A program made the translations under genes and the position numbers. Below, in pieces: positions 8,073 through 15,475 of a stretch of 51,920 nucleotides of DNA (within the stretch, counting starts at the first letter, position 1; each line of letters opens with the position of its first letter). The DNA lies in the NCBI GenBank assembly GCA_910586555.1, contig CAJUJY010000022.1, positions 1 to 51,920 on the forward strand, in the 5' to 3' direction. The stretch is from an uncultured Lachnospiraceae bacterium. GTDB taxonomy: Bacteria > Bacillota > Clostridia > Lachnospirales > Lachnospiraceae. The notes under the pieces were generated by a model. The model saw nothing but the letters and a program-made list of their open reading frames with translations. It was not told the DNA's origin and did no database searches.

Positions 8073-8113
8073 CATAAAACTTTTATAAATAATAAAGGCT
8101 TTATGTCCTTTTT
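8070..8113 (+). terminator. Probable Rho-independent terminator
   Basis: GGGCATAAA (8070-8078) can pair with TTTATGTCC (8100-8108, one G-U pair), followed by five T residues (8109-8113). It ends the upstream gene block before the BlaI promoter. Confidence 0.6.
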
Positions 8114-8180
8114 GATTAATGTTTAATAATTAGCAGTGTGGTTTTATAATAAATTTTTATTCTGTATTACATTCTGGTAG

Positions 8181-8209
8181 TTGACATTACTGTAAATAAA
8201 TATTATTAT
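8181..8209 (+). promoter_or_regulatory. Sigma-A promoter of the BlaI-type operon, possible BlaI operator
   Basis: TTGACA (8181-8186), 17-bp spacer, TATTAT (8204-8209). The spacer starts with the palindrome TTACTGTAA (8187-8195), which resembles a BlaI/MecI/CopY half-site arrangement; operator assignment is inference. The gene starts 53 nt after the -10 box. Confidence 0.65.
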
Positions 8210-8262
8210 TTATATGGAACTAATATCGTTTTATAATAATACTTATAAAGGGTGATAAATAT

Positions 8263-8673
8263 ATGAAAAATAACGGATTAATGACACAAAAGGAAGAAGA
8301 TTTAATGGAATTTTTATGGAAGCAGGCAACTCCGCTTACAATAACGGAAATGGCAGGGATTGGCCAAGAGGAGTGGAACCAGGTTACACTTTTTAGGATT
8401 GTAAAGGGGCTTTTAAACAAAGGCTACCTTAAAATACATGGATTTGAGAAAAATAATACCCAGTATGCAAGAAGTTTTATACCTTCACTTACAAAAGAAG
8501 AGTATGCTGCAATCCTTTTATCAGAACGCGGCATAAAAAGCAGTTCTTTAGGAAGCATTGCACTTGCAATGCTTGGGGCTGGAAAAAGGAAAAAGATTAA
8601 CCAGGATGAAGAGGACAAGTTAATAGGTGAACTTGAAAATATAATAGAACAGATACGCCGCCAGGGGGATTAA
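8263..8673 (+). CDS. BlaI/MecI-family transcriptional repressor
   Basis: 136 aa. The N-terminal winged helix (MTQKEEDLMEFLWKQATPLT, then VTLFRIVKGLLNKGYL) is the BlaI/MecI DNA-binding domain; the C-terminal 50 residues form the dimerisation part. Ribosome binding site AAAGGGTG precedes the ATG. It is paired, 4 nt apart, with an M56 metalloprotease gene, the classical repressor/protease module in which the protease inactivates the repressor on signal. No beta-lactamase lies nearby, so the regulated genes are probably the downstream secreted proteins and LytTR regulator. Confidence 0.88.
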   Translation: MKNNGLMTQKEEDLMEFLWKQATPLTITEMAGIGQEEWNQVTLFRIVKGLLNKGYLKIHGFEKNNTQYARSFIPSLTKEEYAAILLSERGIKSSSLGSIALAMLGAGKRKKINQDEEDKLIGELENIIEQIRRQGD

Positions 8674-8677
8674 ATAA

Positions 8678-9856
8678 ATGCAGGTTACTTTTTATTCTGT
8701 AATGATGGCTGTTTTGTGGAGCAGTTTATTTGTTATTATATTTTCTGTTTTACAAAAAAGCTACTATTTTATAAATATATCCAGTGTCTATGGTGTGGTA
8801 CTTCTTTATTTGTTTTGTACAGTAAGAATGTTTATACCTGTTGAATTTCCGTGGACAGGAATAGTGCCATCAGTACATATTTATAATAACCTGTTTCTTT
8901 TATTTACTAAAGAGATATTACATATAGGAATGTACAATATATGTATATACCACTTGTTTTATGGCATATGGGCTTTAGCAGCATTTGCAATAGCTGCCCA
9001 TATATTTTGCCAGTACTATAAATACAATAAAATAATTAAAAACCTGCCCACAAAAGCTGCCAGCCCGGAAGCTTCGGAGATTATACGGGTAATGGAGAAT
9101 AAATATAATAAAAAAACAGAAGTGGTGATAAGCCCTTCCATAAGTGAACCTGTAAGTTTTGGAATTATACATGGAAAAATCCTTTTGCCAGACAATGTAT
9201 ATAGTAAAAAGGAATTATATTACATTATAAGCCATGAATTTGTACATATTGCAAACTATGATCTGCTTATACAGATGATGGTAAATATTTTATGTGCTTT
9301 TTACTGGTGGAACCCATTTGTATATTTTCTTAGAAACAGTATGGAGAAAAGTTTTGAACTGCGTTGTGACTATATGGTAATAAAAGATTTAAATTATAAG
9401 GAAACCGCAGAATATCTCGAAACCATACTGAAAGTTTTTAAAAACCAGAACCTGCCAAGGCAGCATACACAGAACAATGCATCTGTCCTTGGTGCAGCAG
9501 ACAATATACGGGAGATAGAAGAAAGGTTCAGGTTAATTTCACGGATATATACCAGAAAAAGCAGTCCAGTAAGCCAGTTATTAGTAACAGGCATAATGGC
9601 ACTTTTAATGGTATTATCATATTCATTTATATTACAGCCAGATTTCCAGCCATCAGAAGATGAAATAGAAACATCACCTTTTGCATATGAAATAAATGCC
9701 TCCAGCAGCTATATTATAAAATATGCTGATGGTATATATGTTTTAAAAACAAACACAGGTGATAAAGTTATAATTGATAAGGAAATAGCAGAATATTTTG
9801 TAAATGAACTTAATTTAAAAATAACCCAGGAGGAAAGTAAATATGAAGAAGATTAA
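8678..9856 (+). CDS. BlaR1-type M56 membrane metalloprotease without a penicillin-binding domain
   Basis: 392 aa. There are three N-terminal membrane segments (about 5-25, 33-52, 90-110), a zinc protease loop with H186-EFVH-190 and a downstream ELRCDYMV (third ligand E), and a fourth membrane segment near 305-325. Only about 65 residues remain outside, so the beta-lactam sensor domain of BlaR1/MecR1 (about 250 residues) is missing. It should cleave the adjacent BlaI-type repressor in response to another signal. It overlaps the next gene by 14 nt. Confidence 0.87.
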   Translation: MQVTFYSVMMAVLWSSLFVIIFSVLQKSYYFINISSVYGVVLLYLFCTVRMFIPVEFPWTGIVPSVHIYNNLFLLFTKEILHIGMYNICIYHLFYGIWALAAFAIAAHIFCQYYKYNKIIKNLPTKAASPEASEIIRVMENKYNKKTEVVISPSISEPVSFGIIHGKILLPDNVYSKKELYYIISHEFVHIANYDLLIQMMVNILCAFYWWNPFVYFLRNSMEKSFELRCDYMVIKDLNYKETAEYLETILKVFKNQNLPRQHTQNNASVLGAADNIREIEERFRLISRIYTRKSSPVSQLLVTGIMALLMVLSYSFILQPDFQPSEDEIETSPFAYEINASSSYIIKYADGIYVLKTNTGDKVIIDKEIAEYFVNELNLKITQEESKYEED

Positions 9857-10097
9857 AAAACTAATTATAACAGCAGTTACAGGAATAACAATATTAAATG
9901 CATTTAGTGTGCCAGCAAGTGCCAGCATTGCCACTCCTGTGGCATATAGCAATATAGATGATGGCTGTATGCCATGTGCAGATGATATCCAGACAAAATG
10001 GAGAATGAATAACGGGGTTTTACAGTACCGCCGCTGGAATGCTACAAAAAACCGCTGGGTAGACTCCAAATGGATAGATTATAAATATAATGGATAA
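9843..10097 (+). CDS. Small secreted tryptophan-rich protein
   Basis: 84 aa. A clear signal peptide (MKKIKKLIITAVTGITILNA, cleavage likely after PASA near residue 27) leaves a mature part of about 57 residues with two cysteines (in CMPC) and spaced tryptophans (KWRMNN, RRWNATKNRW, KWIDYKYNG). It has AGGAGG 6 nt before ATG and overlaps the protease gene, so it is in that operon. It may be a signal, a bacteriocin-like peptide or a partner of the protease's outer domain. No family is recognised with certainty. Confidence 0.7.
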   Translation: MKKIKKLIITAVTGITILNAFSVPASASIATPVAYSNIDDGCMPCADDIQTKWRMNNGVLQYRRWNATKNRWVDSKWIDYKYNG

Positions 10098-10180
10098 TAT
10101 GCAGCCTGTATAATATTTCCTTTATAAATTAAATGGACAATCTGGCTGGAATTTACAAGAGAAAGGGAGGAGTCAGGTAT

Positions 10181-10576
10181 ATGGATAATATAACTGTATT
10201 GTTAAAAGATAGTGGTAAAGATTTATATGTAAAAGGGGAAGATATATATTATATAGAAAGTGAGCATAATAATCTGGTTTTTGTAACAAAAAACGGAATA
10301 CTCAATAATAAAGGAACACTTAAAAGCATTTTAGAGAGTTTAGATAAGTTAAATAGTCCATTCTGTTATATACATAGAAGCTATATAGTCAACCTGGCAC
10401 ATATAAAAAGGCGTGATGAAAATGACCTTATTATGCCAAATGGCAAAAAAGTTCCTATAAGCAAGTACAAATTATGGCAGTTTGAGCAAGAATATGCCAG
10501 ATACTGGAATATGGAAAGCACAATTATAGACATTAAAACAGGTATGTTAATAAAAGCATCACCATTTATACCCTGA
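10181..10576 (+). CDS. Stand-alone LytTR-domain transcription regulator
   Basis: 131 aa, almost entirely a LytTR DNA-binding domain: DIYYIESEHNNLVF, then YIHRSYIVNLAHIKR and MPNGKKVPISKYK, as in AgrA/ComE-type proteins, but with no receiver domain. The ATG at 10181 is preferred to 10133 because AGGGAGG lies 10 nt upstream. Three promoters with LytTR-type direct repeats follow within 700 bp; the first operator overlaps the last codons of this gene. It is the likely activator of the secreted protein, lipoprotein and transporter genes downstream. Confidence 0.88.
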   Translation: MDNITVLLKDSGKDLYVKGEDIYYIESEHNNLVFVTKNGILNNKGTLKSILESLDKLNSPFCYIHRSYIVNLAHIKRRDENDLIMPNGKKVPISKYKLWQFEQEYARYWNMESTIIDIKTGMLIKASPFIP

Positions 10577-10629
10577 TATTTGCCATTTGTACCCAGGCAC
10601 TTGAAAATAATAATAGAATATGTTATATA
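10563..10629 (+). promoter_or_regulatory. LytTR-type promoter P1
   Basis: Direct repeats catttatac (10563-10571) and catttgtac (10584-10592) are exactly 21 bp apart. -35 TTGAAA (10601-10606) starts 17 bp after the second repeat's start; after a 17-bp spacer, -10 TATATA is at 10624-10629. Two 9-bp repeats with 21-bp period are the known binding layout of LytTR regulators. Transcription would start near 10636 and meet a terminator near 10740. Confidence 0.75.
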
Positions 10630-10635
10630 GAATAT

Positions 10636-10740
10636 ATAGTTTATTTTTGCAGCTATATGTTTCATAGTTTATACTTATGGTAATGTAAGACAGTCTGCTC
10701 ACCAGCTAACGGGATAATGCTGGCAGAGGGACTGTTTTAT
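10636..10740 (+). ncRNA. Putative small RNA from P1
   Basis: Between the predicted P1 start and the terminator at 10690-10745 lies about 105 nt without a ribosome binding site or credible ORF (only an 8-codon frame at 10657). This suggests a short regulated transcript. Prediction only. Confidence 0.4.
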
Positions 10741-10745
10741 TTTAT
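10690..10745 (+). terminator. Rho-independent terminator downstream of P1
   Basis: ACAGTC (10690-10695) pairs with GACTGT (10730-10735), and the inner CCAGC pairs with GCTGG; a T-rich tract follows (ttttattttat). It would also terminate transcription from the LytTR gene. Confidence 0.7.
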
Positions 10746-10850
10746 ATTAAAAAATATTTCAATTAACTTTATGCAATTATAAATCTAGTAATTAAAAAAT
10801 ATTACACCATATTTAGTTACATAATTAGATTTATAAATAAAATAAGCTGC

Positions 10851-10917
10851 TATTCAGCCCTATATATCTGCTATTCGTCCATAAGTACTTGAAAATCCTG
10901 GTAAAATGTGTTATATA
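10851..10917 (+). promoter_or_regulatory. LytTR-type promoter P2
   Basis: Direct repeats tattcagcc (10851-10859) and tattcgtcc (10872-10880) have a 21-bp period. TTGAAA (10889-10894) starts 17 bp after the second repeat's start, then a 17-bp spacer and TATATA (10912-10917). Geometry identical to P1 and P3. No recognised gene lies between P2 and P3; a 16-codon frame with a weak ribosome binding site is at 11014-11064 (MKTYFIILKSRLKFIN). Confidence 0.75.
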
Positions 10918-11189
10918 AAACATATAACTTGCCGGTTAAATTATACCGTTGGACTTATACGTATAATTTAAGAAGCATACATAAGCCTTACAGCTAGATA
11001 ATAGACAGAGGATATGAAAACTTATTTTATAATATTAAAATCCCGGTTAAAATTTATAAACTAATTTTAGAATTTATATAATTAAGTTATAATATAATCA
11101 AACAAATGTATTAATAATATACAATTATATATTAATTATATAAGCTGGACAAAAGTATAATAAATAGCTATTTGTATAACTATATAAAT

Positions 11190-11256
11190 CATTTATGTAC
11201 CGGAATTATACATTTATACAAGAACACTTGAAAACTATAATAGTATATGTTATATA
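11190..11256 (+). promoter_or_regulatory. LytTR-type promoter P3 for the secreted protein gene
   Basis: Direct repeats catttatgt (11190-11198) and catttatac (11211-11219) have a 21-bp period. TTGAAA (11228-11233), 17-bp spacer, TATATA (11251-11256). It lies about 175 nt upstream of the secreted-protein gene, giving a long A-rich leader. Same geometry as P1 and P2. Confidence 0.78.
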
Positions 11257-11437
11257 AAATATATAGCTTGCATATATAACTATACAGCAGGCTTTATACA
11301 TATTAATCTGTATTTATATACAGGGAGGGAGGGGGAACGGAAAATAAGACAAATTGCATAAGATAAACCATAAAATGTAAAAAATATGGCAAAATAAAAT
11401 TAAAACTATTAAAAATTAAAAGAATGGAGGAGTTATA

Positions 11438-11860
11438 ATGAGAACAAAAAGAAAAATCAGTAAAAAAGCAATAGCACTTACACTAGCAGTATCAACAATG
11501 GCAGGAAGTTTTGCAACAGCATATGCAGCAGATCCAGAATATAAGTTTACAATAGTAAGGGGTATAGTAGACGGAGGAAGAGATGACCAGGTTTGGAAAA
11601 ACCAGGATAGTCTGTTTGGCAGTGCTACTGTTAGTAAGGCTTCTGCACCAAGCTATTATACAACATACATGTTTTACAGTTATGATGATTTAATTTCAGA
11701 TACACCAGAAATACAAAATAAGCCTGGTAAGTCCGTAGATATAAAATACCAGTATGGTGCAAGAGGTAGTGATTTTTTGATGCATATAAGAGGCTGTGAT
11801 AACAGAGGCACAGCACCAAATTATTCAACAGTGAGTGGTACATATAAACCTGTAAAGTAA
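11438..11860 (+). CDS. Secreted protein, possibly DUF2712/bacteriocin-like
   Basis: 140 aa. It has a signal peptide (residues 1-30, ending FATAYAA), mature part DPEYKFTIVRG onward, rich in Gly/Ser/Tyr, one cysteine, ending STVSGTYKPVK. The F-x-I start and the SGxY-type end recall the small secreted DUF2712 family, and the length recalls lactococcin-972-like proteins; neither is certain. Strong ribosome binding site GGAGGAG before ATG. It is the first gene after LytTR-type promoter P3, followed by three lipoproteins and an ABC transporter. It is the likely main product of the regulated locus (inference). Confidence 0.72.
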   Translation: MRTKRKISKKAIALTLAVSTMAGSFATAYAADPEYKFTIVRGIVDGGRDDQVWKNQDSLFGSATVSKASAPSYYTTYMFYSYDDLISDTPEIQNKPGKSVDIKYQYGARGSDFLMHIRGCDNRGTAPNYSTVSGTYKPVK

Positions 11861-11888
11861 TTTTTTAAACCAGTTAAGATTTAAGCTG

Positions 11889-11934
11889 CTGTCCAGGCTG
11901 CCAATAGATATAAAATTAAAATGTGTCTGGACAG
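11889..11934 (+). promoter_or_regulatory. Intergenic hairpin between secreted protein and lipoproteins
   Basis: CTGTCCAG (11889-11896) and CTGGACAG (11927-11934) form a perfect 8-bp stem with a 30-nt AT-rich loop. There is no T-run, so it is more likely an mRNA stability or processing element than a terminator. Confidence 0.5.
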
Positions 11935-11957
11935 TGGCATTATTGCAGGGGGTTATT

Positions 11958-13076
11958 ATGAAAATTAAAAAACAGGTAACCAGGACTGTTTACTGTTTAT
12001 GTTTAATATCTTTTTTTCTTAGTGGCTGCCAGATGAAGAAGCAGGCAGAAACCAGCCAGATAGAAACAGAAGGAAGTGAAGATACCATATATGAAACTGT
12101 AACAGTAAAAAACAGCAAAGGGGATATAGACAAGATTATACAGAAGTTTACTGGTGATACATTAGAAGAAGCTATAAAAAACGGAGTTGAATTAAAAAAA
12201 TCCTATGGGGAAGATTCCATTACATATGAAAAAGGTGTAAAGCGCCTTAAATTTTCAGGAAAAATTAAGGAAGGACTTGGCCCATTAATTTCATATGAAG
12301 ATAATTATGAAATGGCAGGATGGCAATATGATTCGGTTCTTAATGGTATAACATATTCACTTAAAGGGAATTTATTTGGTGCAACCATAAGGAACAAACT
12401 TCCTGGTGAAGATATAGACGGTTGTACAAAAGAAGAGGCATTAAAATACTGTAACCCGTATGCAGAACTGCTTGGGTATGGGAAAGATAATTCTGTGGCA
12501 GAGGTATATGCACTTACCCTTGACAGCCTGTTAAAAGGTTCAGAAACAGGAGTCCCACATTATGGTCCGCTTAAAGGCATAGATAATAAAAAGCCGCTGC
12601 CTGATGATGAATTTGATAAACTCCAGGAGAAATACCTCTGGACTAAAGAATATGAAGCTTTATACGTGGTTTATAAACCATATACAAACGGGCTGGTTTT
12701 TGAATCGTCCTATGGTGCACTGGAGATGATATATGCACCTGCATATGAAAAGATAGTATACTTGTTTGGTGAAATGCCCTGGATTGTAAATGAAAAGAAA
12801 AAAGCAGATAAAATAATTACAAAGGAGGAAGCAGAAAAAGAAGCAGTTACTGTAACCAAAGCAAAGAAAGATAATGTAAAAATAGAAAACGTTACAATGG
12901 TTTACTCACAAAATATACTCCATCTGCGTGAAAATAACAGCCTTGATTTATGTTACAGGGTAGATTTAAAAATAGAAAACTCTGCTATGTATACAGGGCC
13001 AAAAGCATACCAGTCTGTATTAATTAATGCGGTTACAGGTGAAGAGTGTGTTATGTGGCCTGGGCTTAGTGACTGA
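11958..13076 (+). CDS. Lipoprotein, first of three tandem paralogues
   Basis: 372 aa. Signal sequence with lipobox FLSGC, so it is anchored to the outer face of the membrane, then a lysine/glutamate-rich extracytoplasmic domain with TIYETVTVKNSKGDID near residue 50 and a C-terminal region with KIITKEEAEKEAVTV and a YRVDLKIEN strand pattern. No named family is recognised. The ATG at 11958 is chosen over the TTG at 11934 because of AGGGGG just upstream and the basic start MKIKKQ. The 3' half is identical in DNA to the next copy. It may be an immunity or peptide-binding lipoprotein working with the ABC transporter. Confidence 0.8.
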   Translation: MKIKKQVTRTVYCLCLISFFLSGCQMKKQAETSQIETEGSEDTIYETVTVKNSKGDIDKIIQKFTGDTLEEAIKNGVELKKSYGEDSITYEKGVKRLKFSGKIKEGLGPLISYEDNYEMAGWQYDSVLNGITYSLKGNLFGATIRNKLPGEDIDGCTKEEALKYCNPYAELLGYGKDNSVAEVYALTLDSLLKGSETGVPHYGPLKGIDNKKPLPDDEFDKLQEKYLWTKEYEALYVVYKPYTNGLVFESSYGALEMIYAPAYEKIVYLFGEMPWIVNEKKKADKIITKEEAEKEAVTVTKAKKDNVKIENVTMVYSQNILHLRENNSLDLCYRVDLKIENSAMYTGPKAYQSVLINAVTGEECVMWPGLSD

Positions 13077-13205
13077 TAAGAAAGTATTTTTTACTGGGAG
13101 GGGGCAGGAAGATGGTTAAAACAGTTCTTAAAAAAGTATTTATACCTGTATGCTGTATATCTTTAATGGTTTCTTTTCTTAGTGGCTGCCAGATGAAGAA
13201 GCAGG
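12486..13205 (+). repeat. 720-bp direct repeat, unit 1
   Basis: By eye identical to 13646-14365 (offset 1160 bp). It covers the 3' part of the first lipoprotein gene, the 35-bp intergenic space and the 5' end (signal peptide) of the second. Flanking bases differ (12485/13645 and 13206/14366). It marks a recent tandem duplication or gene conversion. Confidence 0.85.
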
Positions 13206-14236
13206 CAGAAACCAGCCAGATAGAAGCAGAAGGAAGTAAAGATACCATATATGAAACTGTAACAGTAAAAAACAGCAAAGGGGATATAGATAAAATTGTA
13301 CAGAAGTTTACTGGTGACACATTGGAGGAGGCTATAAAAAACGGGGCTGAATTTGAAAAATCCTATGGTGAAGATTCCATTGTATATGAAAAAGGTGTAA
13401 AATTTCTTTCATTTTCAGGAAAAAGTAAGGAAGGGCTTGGTCCAGTAATTTCATATAAAGATAATTATGAAATGGCAGGAAACCAGTACTATGAAGTGCT
13501 TAGTGGTATAACATATTCACTTACAAAGAATTTATTTGGAACTACCATAAGGAATAAACTTCCTGGTGAAAATATAGATGGCTGTACAAAAGAAGAGGCA
13601 TTAAAATACTGTAACCCATATGCAGAACTACTTGGATATAGTAAGGATAATTCTGTGGCAGAGGTATATGCACTTACCCTTGACAGCCTGTTAAAAGGTT
13701 CAGAAACAGGAGTCCCACATTATGGTCCGCTTAAAGGCATAGATAATAAAAAGCCGCTGCCTGATGATGAATTTGATAAACTCCAGGAGAAATACCTCTG
13801 GACTAAAGAATATGAAGCTTTATACGTGGTTTATAAACCATATACAAACGGGCTGGTTTTTGAATCGTCCTATGGTGCACTGGAGATGATATATGCACCT
13901 GCATATGAAAAGATAGTATACTTGTTTGGTGAAATGCCCTGGATTGTAAATGAAAAGAAAAAAGCAGATAAAATAATTACAAAGGAGGAAGCAGAAAAAG
14001 AAGCAGTTACTGTAACCAAAGCAAAGAAAGATAATGTAAAAATAGAAAACGTTACAATGGTTTACTCACAAAATATACTCCATCTGCGTGAAAATAACAG
14101 CCTTGATTTATGTTACAGGGTAGATTTAAAAATAGAAAACTCTGCTATGTATACAGGGCCAAAAGCATACCAGTCTGTATTAATTAATGCGGTTACAGGT
14201 GAAGAGTGTGTTATGTGGCCTGGGCTTAGTGACTGA
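13112..14236 (+). CDS. Lipoprotein, second tandem paralogue
   Basis: 374 aa, lipobox FLSGC, same architecture as the first copy. The N-terminal signal peptide matches the third copy, while the C-terminal two thirds match the first exactly, so this gene looks like a recombinant of its neighbours. Differences from copy one are concentrated in residues about 40-180 (for example EFEKSYGEDSIVYEKGVKFL), which is where binding specificity could vary. Ribosome binding site GGGAGGGGG, 8 nt before ATG. Function unknown; context suggests a role in peptide sensing or self-protection. Confidence 0.8.
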   Translation: MVKTVLKKVFIPVCCISLMVSFLSGCQMKKQAETSQIEAEGSKDTIYETVTVKNSKGDIDKIVQKFTGDTLEEAIKNGAEFEKSYGEDSIVYEKGVKFLSFSGKSKEGLGPVISYKDNYEMAGNQYYEVLSGITYSLTKNLFGTTIRNKLPGENIDGCTKEEALKYCNPYAELLGYSKDNSVAEVYALTLDSLLKGSETGVPHYGPLKGIDNKKPLPDDEFDKLQEKYLWTKEYEALYVVYKPYTNGLVFESSYGALEMIYAPAYEKIVYLFGEMPWIVNEKKKADKIITKEEAEKEAVTVTKAKKDNVKIENVTMVYSQNILHLRENNSLDLCYRVDLKIENSAMYTGPKAYQSVLINAVTGEECVMWPGLSD

Positions 14237-14365
14237 TAAGAAAGTATTTTTTACTGGGAGGGGGCAGGAAGATGGTTAAAACAGTTCTTAAAAAAGTATT
14301 TATACCTGTATGCTGTATATCTTTAATGGTTTCTTTTCTTAGTGGCTGCCAGATGAAGAAGCAGG
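13646..14365 (+). repeat. 720-bp direct repeat, unit 2
   Basis: Partner of 12486-13205. It covers the 3' part of the second lipoprotein gene, the intergenic space and the 5' end of the third. Confidence 0.85.
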
Positions 14366-15387
14366 TTAAAACCAGTAAGGAAGATGTAACAGATGGTGGC
14401 AGTAACATACAGTATGAAAACGTCATAATAGGACATAGCAAGTGTGATATAGAAAAGGTAATAAAAAAGTGTACTGGTTATACACTGGAAGAAGCTTTAA
14501 AAAATGGAGCAAAAAAAGAAAAAATTAATGGCGTTATAAATATTTTATATGAGAAAGATATACAGTATTTTTCATATTCAGAAAGGTATAATGATGTATT
14601 AGGTCCGGGGATAATATACAAATACCAATATGAAATGGCATCAGAACAGTATGAAGAACTTCTTAGTGTGGTAGCATCTCCTCTTGTAAATAATTTATTT
14701 GGGACAGCGCTCCGTAAAAACCTTCCTGGTGAAAGCATAGACGGTTGTACAAAGGAAGAGGCACTAAAATACTGTAACCAGTATGCAAAGTTATTTGGAT
14801 ATAATCCGGATAATTCTTTGGCAGAGGTATATGCACTGGATATTGACAGTATGTCTAAAGGTTCAGTTACAGGGAGTCAAAGTTATGGCCCGCTTAAAGG
14901 TATAAATAATAATAAGACACTTTCTTTTTTTGAAGTACGTGATATAGAGGAAAAGTATCCCTGGACTAAAGAATATGAGGCTTTATATGTAGTTTATAAG
15001 CCATGTATAAACGGGCTGGTACTTGATTCACGTTTCTGTTCAGCACAAATGGTATATGCACCAGCATATGGCAGGGTAGTATATATAGAAGCTGAATTTC
15101 CGTTTGTATTAAAAGAGAAAAGGCCACTGGAAGAGAAAACAATTACAAAGGAAGAAGCAGTTGCAGAGGCAAAACTTTTAAGTAATACAGCAAATAAAGA
15201 TAATATAAAAATAGAAGATGTTACAATGGTTTATTCGCTAAATATAAAACACCTGTATGAAGATAATGAACTGGATTTATGCTGGAGAGTAGATTATAAA
15301 ATAGAAAATTCTGCTGCACATAAAGGGGCGGAAGCATATAAATCTGTACTAATTAATGCCATTACAGGTGAAGAATGTTCAATATAA
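14272..15387 (+). CDS. Lipoprotein, third tandem paralogue (diverged)
   Basis: 371 aa, lipobox FLSGC. The signal peptide DNA is identical to copy two, but the rest is clearly diverged from copies one and two (for example CTGYTLEEALKNGAKKEK, GPLKGINNNKTLSFFEV) while the order of motifs is kept (DGCTKEEALKYCN, WTKEYEALYVVYKP, TITKEEAVAEAKLL). It ends SVLINAITGEECSI, a few residues shorter than the others. A fragment of a further copy follows at 15401. Together the three suggest an expanding, diversifying surface lipoprotein family. Confidence 0.8.
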   Translation: MVKTVLKKVFIPVCCISLMVSFLSGCQMKKQVKTSKEDVTDGGSNIQYENVIIGHSKCDIEKVIKKCTGYTLEEALKNGAKKEKINGVINILYEKDIQYFSYSERYNDVLGPGIIYKYQYEMASEQYEELLSVVASPLVNNLFGTALRKNLPGESIDGCTKEEALKYCNQYAKLFGYNPDNSLAEVYALDIDSMSKGSVTGSQSYGPLKGINNNKTLSFFEVRDIEEKYPWTKEYEALYVVYKPCINGLVLDSRFCSAQMVYAPAYGRVVYIEAEFPFVLKEKRPLEEKTITKEEAVAEAKLLSNTANKDNIKIEDVTMVYSLNIKHLYEDNELDLCWRVDYKIENSAAHKGAEAYKSVLINAITGEECSI

Positions 15388-15400
15388 TGGTTTTCATGGT

Positions 15401-15457
15401 AAAGCTGTACTAATTAATGTGGTTACAGATGAAAAATATGTTATGTGTAGATTATAA
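15401..15457 (+). pseudogene. 3' remnant of a fourth lipoprotein copy
   Basis: The frame reads KAVLINVVTDEKYVMCRL then stop, matching the C-terminal SVLINAVTGEECVMW of the intact copies. It lies 13 nt after the stop of the third gene and lacks any start. It shows that the array was once longer, or that the third gene's end was exchanged. Confidence 0.7.
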
Positions 15458-15475
15458 CAGTTAAGGGGTGTAATA

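Noticed and set aside
10577..11437. Hidden protein-coding gene in the 860-bp gap
   Set aside because: All frames are short and AT-driven; the stretch is explained by three promoters, one terminator and a leader.
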